Positions 8,773 to 17,891 of a DNA stretch of 64,000 nucleotides are shown in pieces. A program made the position numbers and the translations under genes. Each line of letters starts with the position of its first letter. The stretch's first letter is position 1. The stretch is taken from positions 1-64,000 of the forward strand of contig CAZMMX010000009.1 in the NCBI GenBank assembly GCA_964567485.1. Reading direction: 5' to 3'. Source of the stretch: UBA1413 sp964567485. GTDB lineage: Bacteria > Bacteroidota > Bacteroidia > Bacteroidales > Prolixibacteraceae. The notes under the pieces are model-generated. The model ran no database searches and was not told where the DNA came from. It saw only the letters and a program-made list of their open reading frames with translations.

Positions 8773-9657
8773 CTATTTCATCTGCTCCTTACCGTTGAGG
8801 CGGTAGCTGACCAATAAGGCACGCAGTGTTCCGGCCTTGGTCTCAAAATCAAGCTGCACAGGGATCTTCCCCTCCCTGGAGATATAAAACCTCATACCGT
8901 CGGAACGCTTCAACACCTTGCCCTTATCGACCACAGGTGAGAGGACCATGGTCTCCACAGGCCCCATGGGAGTATCGATGGTCTCGTATCCGTTAAATTT
9001 AATCTTGATGTTCTGGATGTCGTGTCCGTTCAGTGTGGGCAAAACCACCGTCTTGCCCTGGTTGAGGACATCAATCAGGTTGTTATGGGCCACATAGAAA
9101 AAAACAGTGAGGATATCGGTCAGGTTATCAGGTACTTTCTTTCCGCCAGTTCTTTCGCTGAAAATGGAATCCCTCTCCTGGTAATGAAACACTTCGTTAT
9201 AGTAACGGTATTTGCGTTCCCTGATGTTCCTTACTGAACGGTAGGGAAGATAAGAGACGGCATCGACGGTACTTTCATAGATATCGTCAACCTTGAAGAG
9301 TTTGTCGGTGACTCCTGTTGTGCGTCCTTTCAGGTGATAATCGATAGCCTTTCTGCCGTTATAGGTGGTATCCCTGATGGTGAGAACGGCTTCTCCACCT
9401 TTGATGAACCCCAGTTTCAGGTCAAATACAAGCCGTTCCTTCGTTTTTGAGCTTCCCGTCAGGGTCAGAACAATTAGCACGGCAAAGAGCATACACCGCT
9501 TCAGGGTTGCCGCCGCTGCCAACAGGCTGCCCCATTTTGGGCAGGCCATCCTCCGCAAAAAAGAGACATCTGACCATACTGCTCCTTCTTCCGTCACAGA
9601 AGTCCGGAGAATATCCCTGCTCCCGCTTCCTGAAAAGGTGACCATTCTGTTTTCCAT
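8773..9657 (-). CDS. DUF3108 domain-containing exported protein
   Basis: The 294-residue frame contains a DUF3108 domain, an uncharacterised family common in Bacteroidota envelopes. Visible family features are the repeated beta-strand pattern beginning LVFDLKLGFIKGGEAVLTI and the motif GKVLKRSDGMRFYISREGKIPVQLDFETKAG near the C-terminus. A hydrophobic stretch CMLFAVLIVLTLTGS near residue 55 looks like a signal peptide, so translation probably starts downstream of 9657, at one of the in-frame ATGs near residues 38 or 56. The long form starts 2 bases after the tsaB stop codon, which would couple the two genes. Function unknown. Confidence 0.7.
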   Translation of the reverse strand: MENRMVTFSGSGSRDILRTSVTEEGAVWSDVSFLRRMACPKWGSLLAAAATLKRCMLFAVLIVLTLTGSSKTKERLVFDLKLGFIKGGEAVLTIRDTTYNGRKAIDYHLKGRTTGVTDKLFKVDDIYESTVDAVSYLPYRSVRNIRERKYRYYNEVFHYQERDSIFSERTGGKKVPDNLTDILTVFFYVAHNNLIDVLNQGKTVVLPTLNGHDIQNIKIKFNGYETIDTPMGPVETMVLSPVVDKGKVLKRSDGMRFYISREGKIPVQLDFETKAGTLRALLVSYRLNGKEQMK

Positions 9658-9659
9658 TT

Positions 9660-10445
9660 CTATAAGACTTTATTTTTGGGGATGGTCGCAATGAAATCCT
9701 TCAAATAGAACGGCTCAAAATAGGGCACACTCTCAAAGACTTCGTTGTCGAACCTCTCCTGGGCCAATAAGGACATAAACCGTGCCGAAGCATGGAAACC
9801 GTCGAGGAAGCGGGCATTGGGGTGGGTGATCACCTCCCTGCATTTAGCGGCACCATTTCCAAAAAAGAAGAGTTTTCCCCAGTCCAGTTCAGTCTGAAAA
9901 GAGTCCTTGTCGATGATCATGGCTGAGATATCGGAGATCTGGTTTCCCCGGCTGTCGAAAAGGGCGGTGTAGACTTCCATGCGCCGGGCATCGAGCATGG
10001 GGCACAGCAGAGGGGATTCCGTTTCCCCGGAAGGGGCAGTGACAGTCCCGGAAGTGACGTTGTTGTCTCCCGCAGAAGCGAGGAGTGTCCCCGACGAGGC
10101 GGTGATACTTGCGGAAGTGGCGACGATTTCCACAGCATGGGCAGCCATGGCATTCAGGGTACTCACGGCCAGCAGCGGAATCTGAAGGGCATAACACAAC
10201 CCCTTGGCGGCCGATACCCCGATGCGCAAACCCGTGTATGACCCCGGGCCCCGGCTGACACAGACCGCATTTAGGTCTGACGCTTTCATCGCAGCACCAG
10301 CAAGCACTTTTTCCACAAATACGGTTAACAACTCAGAATGCCGCGCCCCTTCACGGTTCTCCTCAAAGGCCACAATCTCACCTCCAACCGACAAGGCTAC
10401 AGAACACACCTCTGTGGCCGTTTCAAGTATCAATATTTTTGCCAT
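9660..10445 (-). CDS. tsaB: tRNA threonylcarbamoyladenosine biosynthesis protein TsaB
   Basis: TsaB is the scaffold partner of TsaD and TsaE in making t6A37 on ANN-decoding tRNAs. The N-terminal half is canonical: ILILETATEVCSVAL at the start and SRGPGSYTGLRIGVSAAKG at residues 64-82. The segment DARRMEVYTALFD (about residue 152) is also typical. Between them lies an unusual insertion of five degenerate seven-residue repeats (residues 108-142), which lengthens the protein to 261 residues against about 230 in usual homologues. The insert is rich in Ala, Ser, Thr and Gly and sits where most TsaB proteins have a short loop. The core residues are intact, so function is probably kept. Confidence 0.92.
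   Translation of the reverse strand: MAKILILETATEVCSVALSVGGEIVAFEENREGARHSELLTVFVEKVLAGAAMKASDLNAVCVSRGPGSYTGLRIGVSAAKGLCYALQIPLLAVSTLNAMAAHAVEIVATSASITASSGTLLASAGDNNVTSGTVTAPSGETESPLLCPMLDARRMEVYTALFDSRGNQISDISAMIIDKDSFQTELDWGKLFFFGNGAAKCREVITHPNARFLDGFHASARFMSLLAQERFDNEVFESVPYFEPFYLKDFIATIPKNKVL
10020..10124 (-). repeat. degenerate 21-bp minisatellite inside tsaB (five heptads)
   Basis: Five consecutive 21-bp units encode heptads VATSASI, TASSGTL, LASAGDN, NVTSGTV and TAPSGET. The DNA copies are diverged but share CGGAAGTG-type cores. The length is an exact multiple of three, so copy-number change would not break the frame. Confidence 0.75.
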
Positions 10446-10469
10446 AATCTAAACGCAACGTTTCTTGCA

Positions 10470-10477
10470 CAAAGGTA
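10470..10477 (-). promoter_or_regulatory. -7 promoter element (TACCTTTG) for tsaB
   Basis: An exact minus-strand TAnnTTTG match about 25 bases upstream of the tsaB ATG. A GTTG about 16-19 bases further upstream could be the -33 element. Confidence 0.5.
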
Positions 10478-10504
10478 ACATTTCGCACTTCAACCTGCAC
10501 GGGG

Positions 10505-11485
10505 TCAGGACCACTGGATATAGAGGGCCAGGGCTAAAACCATCAGAAAGATCACCTCGGCGGGGAGGATTCTTCGGAAGGATTCGAAATAGTTGGAAAG
10601 GAGAAAGGTCACAGGCACAGCGGCAACCATGAATATGGCGGTGGTGACGGCAGGAACAAGAACATAAACCAACACACAGGAGAGGAAAAGAAGGAAGAAA
10701 AAAACGTAGAAGCGGCGGAAGCTCACCTTTTTCTGGTCGTAACGCTGAAGGATTCTGGTACTTCCGGCCAGGGTGAGCACGGCTGCCAAACCGGCGAATG
10801 CCATCACAGGAAGGCTTCCCCCGAATTTGGGGAGTGAGGTGATGATCTGGGCACCTGTCAGTTGAATCAGTGCCGGCGTCGTATCGGTGAGAAAAGCTGC
10901 GGAAAAGGCAAATATCCAGGGCACCAGGGCCCCCAGGAACAGCAGGGTGCTTTCCCTCCAGCGGGCATCGCGGGCCATCATATTGCCACCCACCATGAAA
11001 ACGGGAAGCATGAATACCAGAGGAAACCAGAAAAGGGATCCCATACTGAGGACCACCCCGGTATTGAAAAGCCGGCTATAGGGTTTGCGGATGTCAAAGG
11101 ATCCAAAGAGGATGTCGATGGCGGCTATCAGAAACGGCAAAGCCAGCCATACGGGGTGAAGGGTCTGAAACCCGGCAAAACCGCTGGTTAGCATAACAAA
11201 AAGTAGGGCAGGAAGCAAGGTCCAGGATTTCTGGAAGAGGTAAGCCCGGTAAATCTTAAAAAGCATCATACTGTTTACCGCCACCAAAATAAGGGCTATC
11301 AGGCTCCCCATCAAAGGATCCTCAGTCACCACCCTGCGAAAAAGAGCGAAAAGGACAAACCCTTCCTCTCCTCCCTGCCAGGAATAACCATAAGGGGTCA
11401 TCAGGTGGTTCAGCCAAAGCCCCACAAGGATGACTGGAAAAAGAATAAATCCGTTCCTTCTGTTCTTTATAAGTTGCAGCAGCAT
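10505..11485 (-). CDS. polytopic membrane protein of unknown function (DUF6427-like)
   Basis: The 326-residue protein is almost entirely membrane-embedded, with about 10 hydrophobic helices, short loops and a start MLLQLIKNRRNGFILFPVI. It resembles the DUF6427 family of uncharacterised Bacteroidota membrane proteins, though this assignment is from memory of the pattern, not a search. It starts 2 bases after the purD stop and so is probably co-transcribed with purD. There are no catalytic motifs that I recognise. Possible roles include lipid- or polysaccharide-related transport or glycosyl transfer, but nothing here supports any of them. Confidence 0.65.
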   Translation of the reverse strand: MLLQLIKNRRNGFILFPVILVGLWLNHLMTPYGYSWQGGEEGFVLFALFRRVVTEDPLMGSLIALILVAVNSMMLFKIYRAYLFQKSWTLLPALLFVMLTSGFAGFQTLHPVWLALPFLIAAIDILFGSFDIRKPYSRLFNTGVVLSMGSLFWFPLVFMLPVFMVGGNMMARDARWRESTLLFLGALVPWIFAFSAAFLTDTTPALIQLTGAQIITSLPKFGGSLPVMAFAGLAAVLTLAGSTRILQRYDQKKVSFRRFYVFFFLLFLSCVLVYVLVPAVTTAIFMVAAVPVTFLLSNYFESFRRILPAEVIFLMVLALALYIQWS

Positions 11486-11487
11486 GA

Positions 11488-12756
11488 TCAGAGGTCATAA
11501 CCAATGTCGGACCGATAAACCTTACCCTCATATTCAATGGTGCGGGCTCCTTCGTAGCACACCTCCAGGGCCTCTTTCATGGTGGGGCCCATCCCGGTGA
11601 CCGCCATCACCCGGCCTCCCGAAGTCTTCAATTTCCCGAATTCGAGCTTCGTGCCGGCATGAAAGAGGATAGCCTCTGTCACCTGATCATATCCGGTGAT
11701 GATTTTCCCCTTTTCGTACTCCCCGGGATACCCTCCCGATACCAGCATGACCGTGGTGGCCGTCAGGTCAAGGGTGACCATACTCTTCTGGCCTAAGGTC
11801 CCGTCAGCAGCAGCAATAAGGAGTTCCAAAAAATCGCATTGGATACGGGGCATCACCACCTCGGTTTCAGGATCGCCCATCCGCACATTGTACTCAATGA
11901 CATAAGGCTCCCCGTCGCAGTTGATCAGTCCAAAGAAAATGAACCCCTTGTAGTCCATGCCTTCTTCCCTGATTCCCCTGATGGTGGGCCTGATGATCCG
12001 CTCCTCCACCTTATCCATGAACTCCTTTCCAGCAAAGTGAACGGGACTGACAGCCCCCATGCCCCCGGTATTCAGACCGGTATTGTGTTCCCCCACTCTT
12101 TTGTAGTCCTTGGCTTCGGGAAGAAGCAGGTAGTCTTTCCCGTCGGTGAGGACAAATACCGAGAGTTCCGTTCCGCTGAGGAATTCCTCAATAACCACGG
12201 TATCACCGGCACTGCCGAATTTTCCATTTACCATTTCACCGAGCAGTTGCTTGGCCTCATAAAGGTTGTCGGGAATGACCACCCCCTTTCCTGCGGCCAG
12301 TCCGTCTGCTTTCAGAACATAGGGCGGGCGCAGCATTTCAAGGAAGGAGTATCCTTTCGTCAGGGTGTCACGGGTAAACGAGGCATACCGGGCTGTGGGG
12401 ATCTTGTGGCGCATCATGAAGCCCTTGGCAAAATCCTTGCTGCCTTCGAGCCGGGCTCCGCTCTTCGACGGACCGATGACTTTCACATGCTGAAGATTGA
12501 TGTCGCCCAGGAAAAAATCATGAATCCCCTCGACCAAAGGCACTTCAGGTCCCACCACCACCAGGTCGATCTCATTCTCCAGCACCTCACGCCTGATGGA
12601 GACAAAATCACCCGGCTGAACATCAAGATTGTCCCCTAACAGGGTCGTTCCCGGGTTCCCGGGAGCAAAAAAAAGATGCTTCAGAAGGGGACTCTGGCTG
12701 ATCTTCCATCCCAGGGCATGCTCCCTGCCTCCCGACCCAATGATCAATACATTCAT
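11488..12756 (-). CDS. purD: phosphoribosylamine-glycine ligase (GARS)
   Basis: This ATP-grasp enzyme makes glycinamide ribonucleotide, the second step of purine synthesis. The 422-residue protein has the family hallmarks. The N-terminal MNVLIIGSGGREHALGWKI begins the N domain. KADGLAAGKGVVI (about residue 150) is the ATP-binding loop. HNTGLNTGGMGAVSPV (about residue 222) and EYNVRMGDPETEVVMPRI (about residue 290) hold substrate and metal-binding residues. Length and motifs are complete. It is followed closely by the membrane protein gene in the same direction. Confidence 0.97.
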   Translation of the reverse strand: MNVLIIGSGGREHALGWKISQSPLLKHLFFAPGNPGTTLLGDNLDVQPGDFVSIRREVLENEIDLVVVGPEVPLVEGIHDFFLGDINLQHVKVIGPSKSGARLEGSKDFAKGFMMRHKIPTARYASFTRDTLTKGYSFLEMLRPPYVLKADGLAAGKGVVIPDNLYEAKQLLGEMVNGKFGSAGDTVVIEEFLSGTELSVFVLTDGKDYLLLPEAKDYKRVGEHNTGLNTGGMGAVSPVHFAGKEFMDKVEERIIRPTIRGIREEGMDYKGFIFFGLINCDGEPYVIEYNVRMGDPETEVVMPRIQCDFLELLIAAADGTLGQKSMVTLDLTATTVMLVSGGYPGEYEKGKIITGYDQVTEAILFHAGTKLEFGKLKTSGGRVMAVTGMGPTMKEALEVCYEGARTIEYEGKVYRSDIGYDL

Positions 12757-12877
12757 GGATTTGTCTTACTTATACAACAGAATTAACACCCTCAAAAAAA
12801 AGCGGTTCCACCATGGCTTCTCCTTCCGTCAGGTCACGTCAGAACGCTATGGGCCTTCCACAGGTTCCCCCTTAGAT

Positions 12878-15800
12878 TTATTGTCCCGGATACCTCTTGA
12901 CAAATTCCTCCATGGCGGTGGTCAGCTTCGTGGCCATCACGTTATCTCCGGCACCCCGGCAGGTCCTCTCCATTCTTTGGATATAAAAGAGGTTGCGTTG
13001 CATCTCCTCATTCACATCGCCCGACAACTGAAAACTGACCGGTAGCGACATCAGGTAATTGAGATTTTCGCTGAAAGAGGCCAGGGCAGCCTCCACATGG
13101 CCGGCAGCCTTCGCATGGGCTCCGGCAGCGTATAGGGTGGCAATCATCTCGAGCGAGAAATACTCATAGGGCACCACCGATACCGGCACCATCTCAAATC
13201 CCTTGTCGATCACCGTCACTGCCGAATCCCTTTTCCCCTCTTCCACCAACGTGGAGGCCAGCCGGTTGAAATTATTCCGGATGTTGGTCATCATGCGGCT
13301 GTTGTTCTCGTCGATATAGACCGAGGGATCGTTCATGTTCCCCCATTTGAACTGGTTAAAGAGATTGTCATACATGAGGTCTGTGGCAGCCCTGCCGAAA
13401 TTGATCCTGTCGGGGGCGCCATTGCCGGTTCTGATGGGAACCAAACGGTAGGCAAAGCCTTCAAGCTGAAAATAATCCTGCAGGTTGAGGAATTTCGACG
13501 GTCCTATGGTAATGGCAAAGTAAATGGGCCTCTCCCAGTTGTTGTGGGCAATCATATCAAGGATCATGTACTCATCTTTCGCAAGAAAATCCCTGTCGCT
13601 CAGGTCGATGTACATGGTATCCACAATTTTGTCATAATCCTGTGGCCTTACCGCCTTGTTGCGAATGACCGCCTCCTTGTCCACCTTGATCGTCAGTATT
13701 TTTTTAGGGATATAGGCGGCATTGTCGGCCTGCACCAGTTTCGTGGCGGGGTCATCGCTGTTCACAAAATTGACGGCTTCCGTCAATTCTATGGCCTCCC
13801 TTCTGATCCGCGGATTGTCGAGCAGGTAGATGATATCGCGCGTTCCCTGGGTATACTTTTCTTCCGGAAGGGAAAAAGGCAGGGGTTTCGATTCGTAGGC
13901 CTGCTTTTTCATCTGGGTGATGTACCAGTCGGTCTGGAGATAGCTGAGATTGCACACCCTGACGTCGGTCCTGACTCCCTCCACTTCCTGGTTGTACCAA
14001 AGAGGGAAGGTGTCGTTATCGCCATTGGTGAAAATCACGGCCTGTTCGGCACAGGTCTTCAGATAGTTGGCCCCCAGGTCACGGGCGGTATAGCGATTCG
14101 AGCGGTCGTGGTCATCATAATTCTCGGCGATCATGATTCCGGGAACCAGCACCAAGGTCACCAGGGTCACCAGGGAAGCATTGAGGGTTTCGGGAAGTAC
14201 CTTTTTAAGGGCTTCCACCAGGGCCAGCACCCCCAGGCCTATCCAAATGGCATAGGCATAAAAGGAACCGGCAAAGGCATAATCCCTTTCCCTGGGCTGC
14301 ACAGGATACTGGTTCAGGTAAACCACGATGGCCAACCCCGTCATCACAAACAGGAGAAAGACCAGCCATAGTCCCCGTTTTCCTTCCCTGCCCTTGTTAT
14401 ACTGGTAAAAAATCCCCAGCAGTCCCATGATCAGCGGAAGCAGGTAATATTTGTTGGTGGCCCGGCTTTGCATCGATGCCGGACGGGAATCCTGGTCCCC
14501 GAGTCTTGCATTGTCAAGAAAACTGATCCCCGTGATCCAGTTCCCGTGCAGAAGCCCTCCATGGCTCTGAACATCATCCTGACGACCCGCAAAATTCCAC
14601 ATGAAATAACGGAAATACATATGTCCCACCTGGTAACGGAAGAAAAAACGGAGGTTCTCACCCATGGTGGGCTTGGTAATCACCACCTTTTCTCCTTGTT
14701 CATTGATGTGCTGGATCCGGCGCCCCTTCACCCTGCCCCAGCTTTCATACTCGGGTCCATGCTGGGGATCCTGGTTGCTCCACATCCTGGGAAACAGAAT
14801 CTTGAATTTGTCATCGTAGTTGGGAACCACCCGGTAATCGGTGATCACGTACTTCCCGTCACGCTGTGAATAATAAGGACTCCCCTGAATATACCGTTCG
14901 GCGGGATTCAGCGGTGAGTTATAAAACTGCCCGTAAAACAGAGGCCTCTGTCCATACTGCTCACGGTTGAGATATCCCTGCAAGCTGAAGGTATCGTTCG
15001 GGCTGTTCTGGTCCATCGGAGTACCCGCATTGGAACGGATAATGATCAGCAGAAAGGAAGAGTAACCGATCATGATGACGGTCACCGCCACAGCCAGGGT
15101 GTTCAGCCATACCTTGTTGTTCTTTTCAGTCCACCAAATGGCCCACACCAGGGCACCACCCAGCAGTATCATAGTGAAGAACGACCCTGAATGATAGGGA
15201 AGTCCCAGAGTGTTGACAAAGAGAAGCTCAAACCAGGAGGCGATTTTCACAAAGCCGGGAACAATCACGTACATGATGCCTCCGAGAATGGCCACCGAAA
15301 TCAACAACGACTTGATGATTCCCCGGGTGGTGACTTCATATTTGCGAAAGTAGTAAACAAAGACGATGGCGGGAATGGCCAAAAGGTTCAGCAGGTGAAC
15401 CCCAATGGAAAGCCCCATGAGGTAAGCGATAAGGATCAGCCAGCGGTTAGCATGCGGCTGGTCGGCCACATTTTCCCATTTCAGGATAGCCCAGAAAACC
15501 AGGGCCGTCAGAAAGGAGGAAGTGGCATAGACCTCGCCCTCAACGGCGGAAAACCAGAAAGTGTCGGAGAAGGCATAAGCCAGGGCCCCTACCAGTCCAC
15601 TCCCCAGAATGGTAACCATCTGACCGGTGGTCATCTCACTTCCGTTGGTGATCAGCTTACGCGCCAAATGGGTGATGGTCCAAAACAGGAAAAGCACCGT
15701 AAAGGCACTGGCCAGGGCCGACATGATGTTGATCATCAGACCTGCATTCTGCGGCGACCCCCCCAGAATAGTAAAAAAACGACCAACAATCATAAACACA

Positions 15801-15964
15801 GGCGCCCCCGGAGGATGCCCCACCTGTAGATTAGTGGCGGTGGTGATGAACTCCCCGCAATCCCAAAAACTCGCCGTTGGCTCTATGGTCAACAGATACA
15901 CGACTGCGGAAATCAAAAAGGCAGCCCATCCGGCTATCAAATTGTACAGATTGTATTGCTTCAT
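12878..15964 (-). CDS. DUF2723 membrane protein (protein O-mannosyltransferase-like)
   Basis: The protein has about 1028 residues. The N-terminal half is hydrophobic with about 10-12 helices and starts with the family signature around IEPTASFWDCGEFI and TNLQVGHPPGAP. The acidic DCGEF motif resembles the GT-C transferase active site. The C-terminal part is soluble and includes NGDNDTFPLWYNQEVEGV. DUF2723 proteins are homologous to eukaryotic TMEM260, an O-mannosyltransferase, so a role in protein glycosylation in the inner membrane is a reasonable inference. An upstream in-frame extension exists to 16012, but ATG at 15964 (MKQYNLYNLIAGW) fits the family. A near-consensus TATCTTCG element lies about 60 bases upstream. 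Confidence 0.88.
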   Translation of the reverse strand: MKQYNLYNLIAGWAAFLISAVVYLLTIEPTASFWDCGEFITTATNLQVGHPPGAPVFMIVGRFFTILGGSPQNAGLMINIMSALASAFTVLFLFWTITHLARKLITNGSEMTTGQMVTILGSGLVGALAYAFSDTFWFSAVEGEVYATSSFLTALVFWAILKWENVADQPHANRWLILIAYLMGLSIGVHLLNLLAIPAIVFVYYFRKYEVTTRGIIKSLLISVAILGGIMYVIVPGFVKIASWFELLFVNTLGLPYHSGSFFTMILLGGALVWAIWWTEKNNKVWLNTLAVAVTVIMIGYSSFLLIIIRSNAGTPMDQNSPNDTFSLQGYLNREQYGQRPLFYGQFYNSPLNPAERYIQGSPYYSQRDGKYVITDYRVVPNYDDKFKILFPRMWSNQDPQHGPEYESWGRVKGRRIQHINEQGEKVVITKPTMGENLRFFFRYQVGHMYFRYFMWNFAGRQDDVQSHGGLLHGNWITGISFLDNARLGDQDSRPASMQSRATNKYYLLPLIMGLLGIFYQYNKGREGKRGLWLVFLLFVMTGLAIVVYLNQYPVQPRERDYAFAGSFYAYAIWIGLGVLALVEALKKVLPETLNASLVTLVTLVLVPGIMIAENYDDHDRSNRYTARDLGANYLKTCAEQAVIFTNGDNDTFPLWYNQEVEGVRTDVRVCNLSYLQTDWYITQMKKQAYESKPLPFSLPEEKYTQGTRDIIYLLDNPRIRREAIELTEAVNFVNSDDPATKLVQADNAAYIPKKILTIKVDKEAVIRNKAVRPQDYDKIVDTMYIDLSDRDFLAKDEYMILDMIAHNNWERPIYFAITIGPSKFLNLQDYFQLEGFAYRLVPIRTGNGAPDRINFGRAATDLMYDNLFNQFKWGNMNDPSVYIDENNSRMMTNIRNNFNRLASTLVEEGKRDSAVTVIDKGFEMVPVSVVPYEYFSLEMIATLYAAGAHAKAAGHVEAALASFSENLNYLMSLPVSFQLSGDVNEEMQRNLFYIQRMERTCRGAGDNVMATKLTTAMEEFVKRYPGQ

Positions 15965-16158
15965 CGTCACTGAAAATTTTCCGGTTCCTGCTCCCGGCCT
16001 CACCGGCAGCATTTTATTTTGCGAAGATAGTGGTTTTGTTCATTTATGGCAGAAAGCAGGTCGGTTTAAAAATTATTAACGCTACATATTTAACTCCAGA
16101 TCAGGAGAAAAAATAAAAATTTAAAGATGCTTTTATCCTGATATATAAACCTCTTTTT

Positions 16159-16374
16159 ATGCTCAGGGAAATAGTCAGGATTGATGATGAGAAATGCACT
16201 GGGTGCGGTGTTTGTGTGCCCGATTGTCATGAAGGGGCCATCACCATAGAATCCCGCGAGGCCGAGGCCTACGATGAAGTGGCGGTGATTGCCTGTCCCA
16301 AACTCGACAAGGGATTGGATATGTACCTCCAGAAACTGGGTGGCTATAACGTTATATATCTTATGATTTGCTGA
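16159..16374 (+). CDS. shortened 4Fe-4S ferredoxin-like protein with internal deletions
   Basis: The 71-residue frame begins like Bacteroidota ferredoxins (MLREIVRIDDEKC) and carries one intact cluster motif, C14-x2-C17-x2-C20-x3-C24. In full-length relatives a second cluster segment follows and is succeeded by text like CPEGAITIEEREAEPY. Here the first cluster runs straight into GAITIESREAEAYDE, as if the stretch between two similar GA(I) sites was lost. A second join leads to ACPKLDKGLDMYLQKL, which in relatives lies over 100 residues later. The last residues (GGYNVIYLMIC) look unrelated and overlap the convergent flippase gene by 14 bases. It may still bind one cluster or may be a decayed remnant. 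Confidence 0.6.
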   Translation: MLREIVRIDDEKCTGCGVCVPDCHEGAITIESREAEAYDEVAVIACPKLDKGLDMYLQKLGGYNVIYLMIC

Positions 16375-17806
16375 CGATGATTTTCCCGATATCGCGGATA
16401 TTGATGAGCTGGATCAGCAGGGCAAAGACCAGGGGGAGAACAATGGCCATGATGTAGCCGGTGAAACGCTGGTCAACCAACAGGGAGAGGTATCCTGCTG
16501 CCACCGTAAACAGAATAAAGATAACCAGTTTAATGATGTAGCCTCCCGGGGGTTTCAGCCGGAAAATGAGGAAGGCAATGGCCAGTTGGGTGAATCCTGT
16601 GGCCAATTGGGTAACCATACTGGCAAATGCTGACCCCAAGGCATAGTACTTCGGAATCAGCCACAAATTTAAGGCTACATTGAGCAACATTCCTCCGAAC
16701 GCCATGATGTTGAGCTGTTTAAGGCTTCCGTTGGCAGTAAGCAGGGTTCCGAAGATATAAGTGGCGGCAATCCCCGGAAATCCCGCCATCAGCAGTCCCA
16801 GGATATGGGCAGAATCATCGATATGGGCATTGTAGAGCAACGCCATGATATCACGGTCATAAAGAAAAGAGGAGACGGCAACAATTACCGCAGGAATAAA
16901 GAGGAGGGTAAAGGCGAGTTGCACCATGGGGGCGATGTTCTCCTTTTTCTTCAGCATGCTGGAAAACATGGGGAGCAGAAGGCCAGCCACAAGGGCGCCG
17001 AACATGGCCACGGCATCAAGAAGCCGGAACGACTGGGCATAGATGCCAGCCTGCTGTTTTCCCACAGGGTCGGGTAACAACCGCTCCAGCATCACTGAAT
17101 CGATACGGTTATAGAAGGCCATCAGCAACACCAGCAGGGCATAAGGATAGGACTTCTTGAGAAACACCAGGCAGAACCGGAGGTTGAAGCGCACGGTGAC
17201 CCTGCCCGTTTTGGCAAGAAGCACCAACAGGGTGACGATCATGGTGACCAGGTATGCCCCGGTCTGCACATACACGAACCACTCAATCCGGAAGACCCCC
17301 CCCGTGATATTGGTAAAAAGCAACACACTGCAAACGATGATCATCAGCGTCCGGTCAAGGACCGAAATAAGGCTGTCGGTGCGGAAAAACTGCAGAGCGC
17401 TGATATTGGACCGCAGGTAAAGGGTGAAGGAGATCAGAAACTGATTAAGGATCAGAAAGAAAAGAAGGAAAAACTGAATCTTGCTATAACCGATGATGGC
17501 CGCGGCCACCAGGCTGAAAAGCGCGTAGACCACAGCCAGAATGAACTTCAACCCAATGATGTTGGAAAGATGTTTCTGCACCAGAAAGCGGTGCTGCGAT
17601 ATGTTCCGGTTATTAAAGTTGGTAATCCCCACGTCAAGCAAAATGTTGAGGATCATCGAAAAATTGAAGAGGGCAAAGTAAAAACCATAATCTGCGGCAC
17701 CCACCACGTTCTGAACCGTCCGGTCAATGCCCAGTACCCAAAACGGCTTAATCAGCAGGTTCAGGAATACCAACAGGAGCAGATTGGTGACAAACTTTTG
17801 CCTCAA
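16361..17806 (-). CDS. polysaccharide biosynthesis flippase (Wzx/MATE-like)
   Basis: The 481-residue protein has about 12-14 membrane helices in the arrangement of the oligosaccharide flippase superfamily. The N-terminus contains LIKPFWVLGIDRTVQNVVG and a YGFYFALFNFSMILNILLDVGITN stretch, like the first helices of Wzx proteins. It should move lipid-linked sugar repeat units across the inner membrane. It is divergent from a glycosyltransferase gene 85 bases away, which supports a surface-polysaccharide role. No substrate can be assigned from sequence. Confidence 0.82.
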   Translation of the reverse strand: MRQKFVTNLLLLVFLNLLIKPFWVLGIDRTVQNVVGAADYGFYFALFNFSMILNILLDVGITNFNNRNISQHRFLVQKHLSNIIGLKFILAVVYALFSLVAAAIIGYSKIQFFLLFFLILNQFLISFTLYLRSNISALQFFRTDSLISVLDRTLMIIVCSVLLFTNITGGVFRIEWFVYVQTGAYLVTMIVTLLVLLAKTGRVTVRFNLRFCLVFLKKSYPYALLVLLMAFYNRIDSVMLERLLPDPVGKQQAGIYAQSFRLLDAVAMFGALVAGLLLPMFSSMLKKKENIAPMVQLAFTLLFIPAVIVAVSSFLYDRDIMALLYNAHIDDSAHILGLLMAGFPGIAATYIFGTLLTANGSLKQLNIMAFGGMLLNVALNLWLIPKYYALGSAFASMVTQLATGFTQLAIAFLIFRLKPPGGYIIKLVIFILFTVAAGYLSLLVDQRFTGYIMAIVLPLVFALLIQLINIRDIGKIIVSKS

Positions 17807-17891
17807 GATAGAGTTGTGTTAATTTGGTGGCTAAAAATAGCTATTTTGGCCATACTTTGTACTTTTACCGGGAATTGAAAACTGCAGCACG

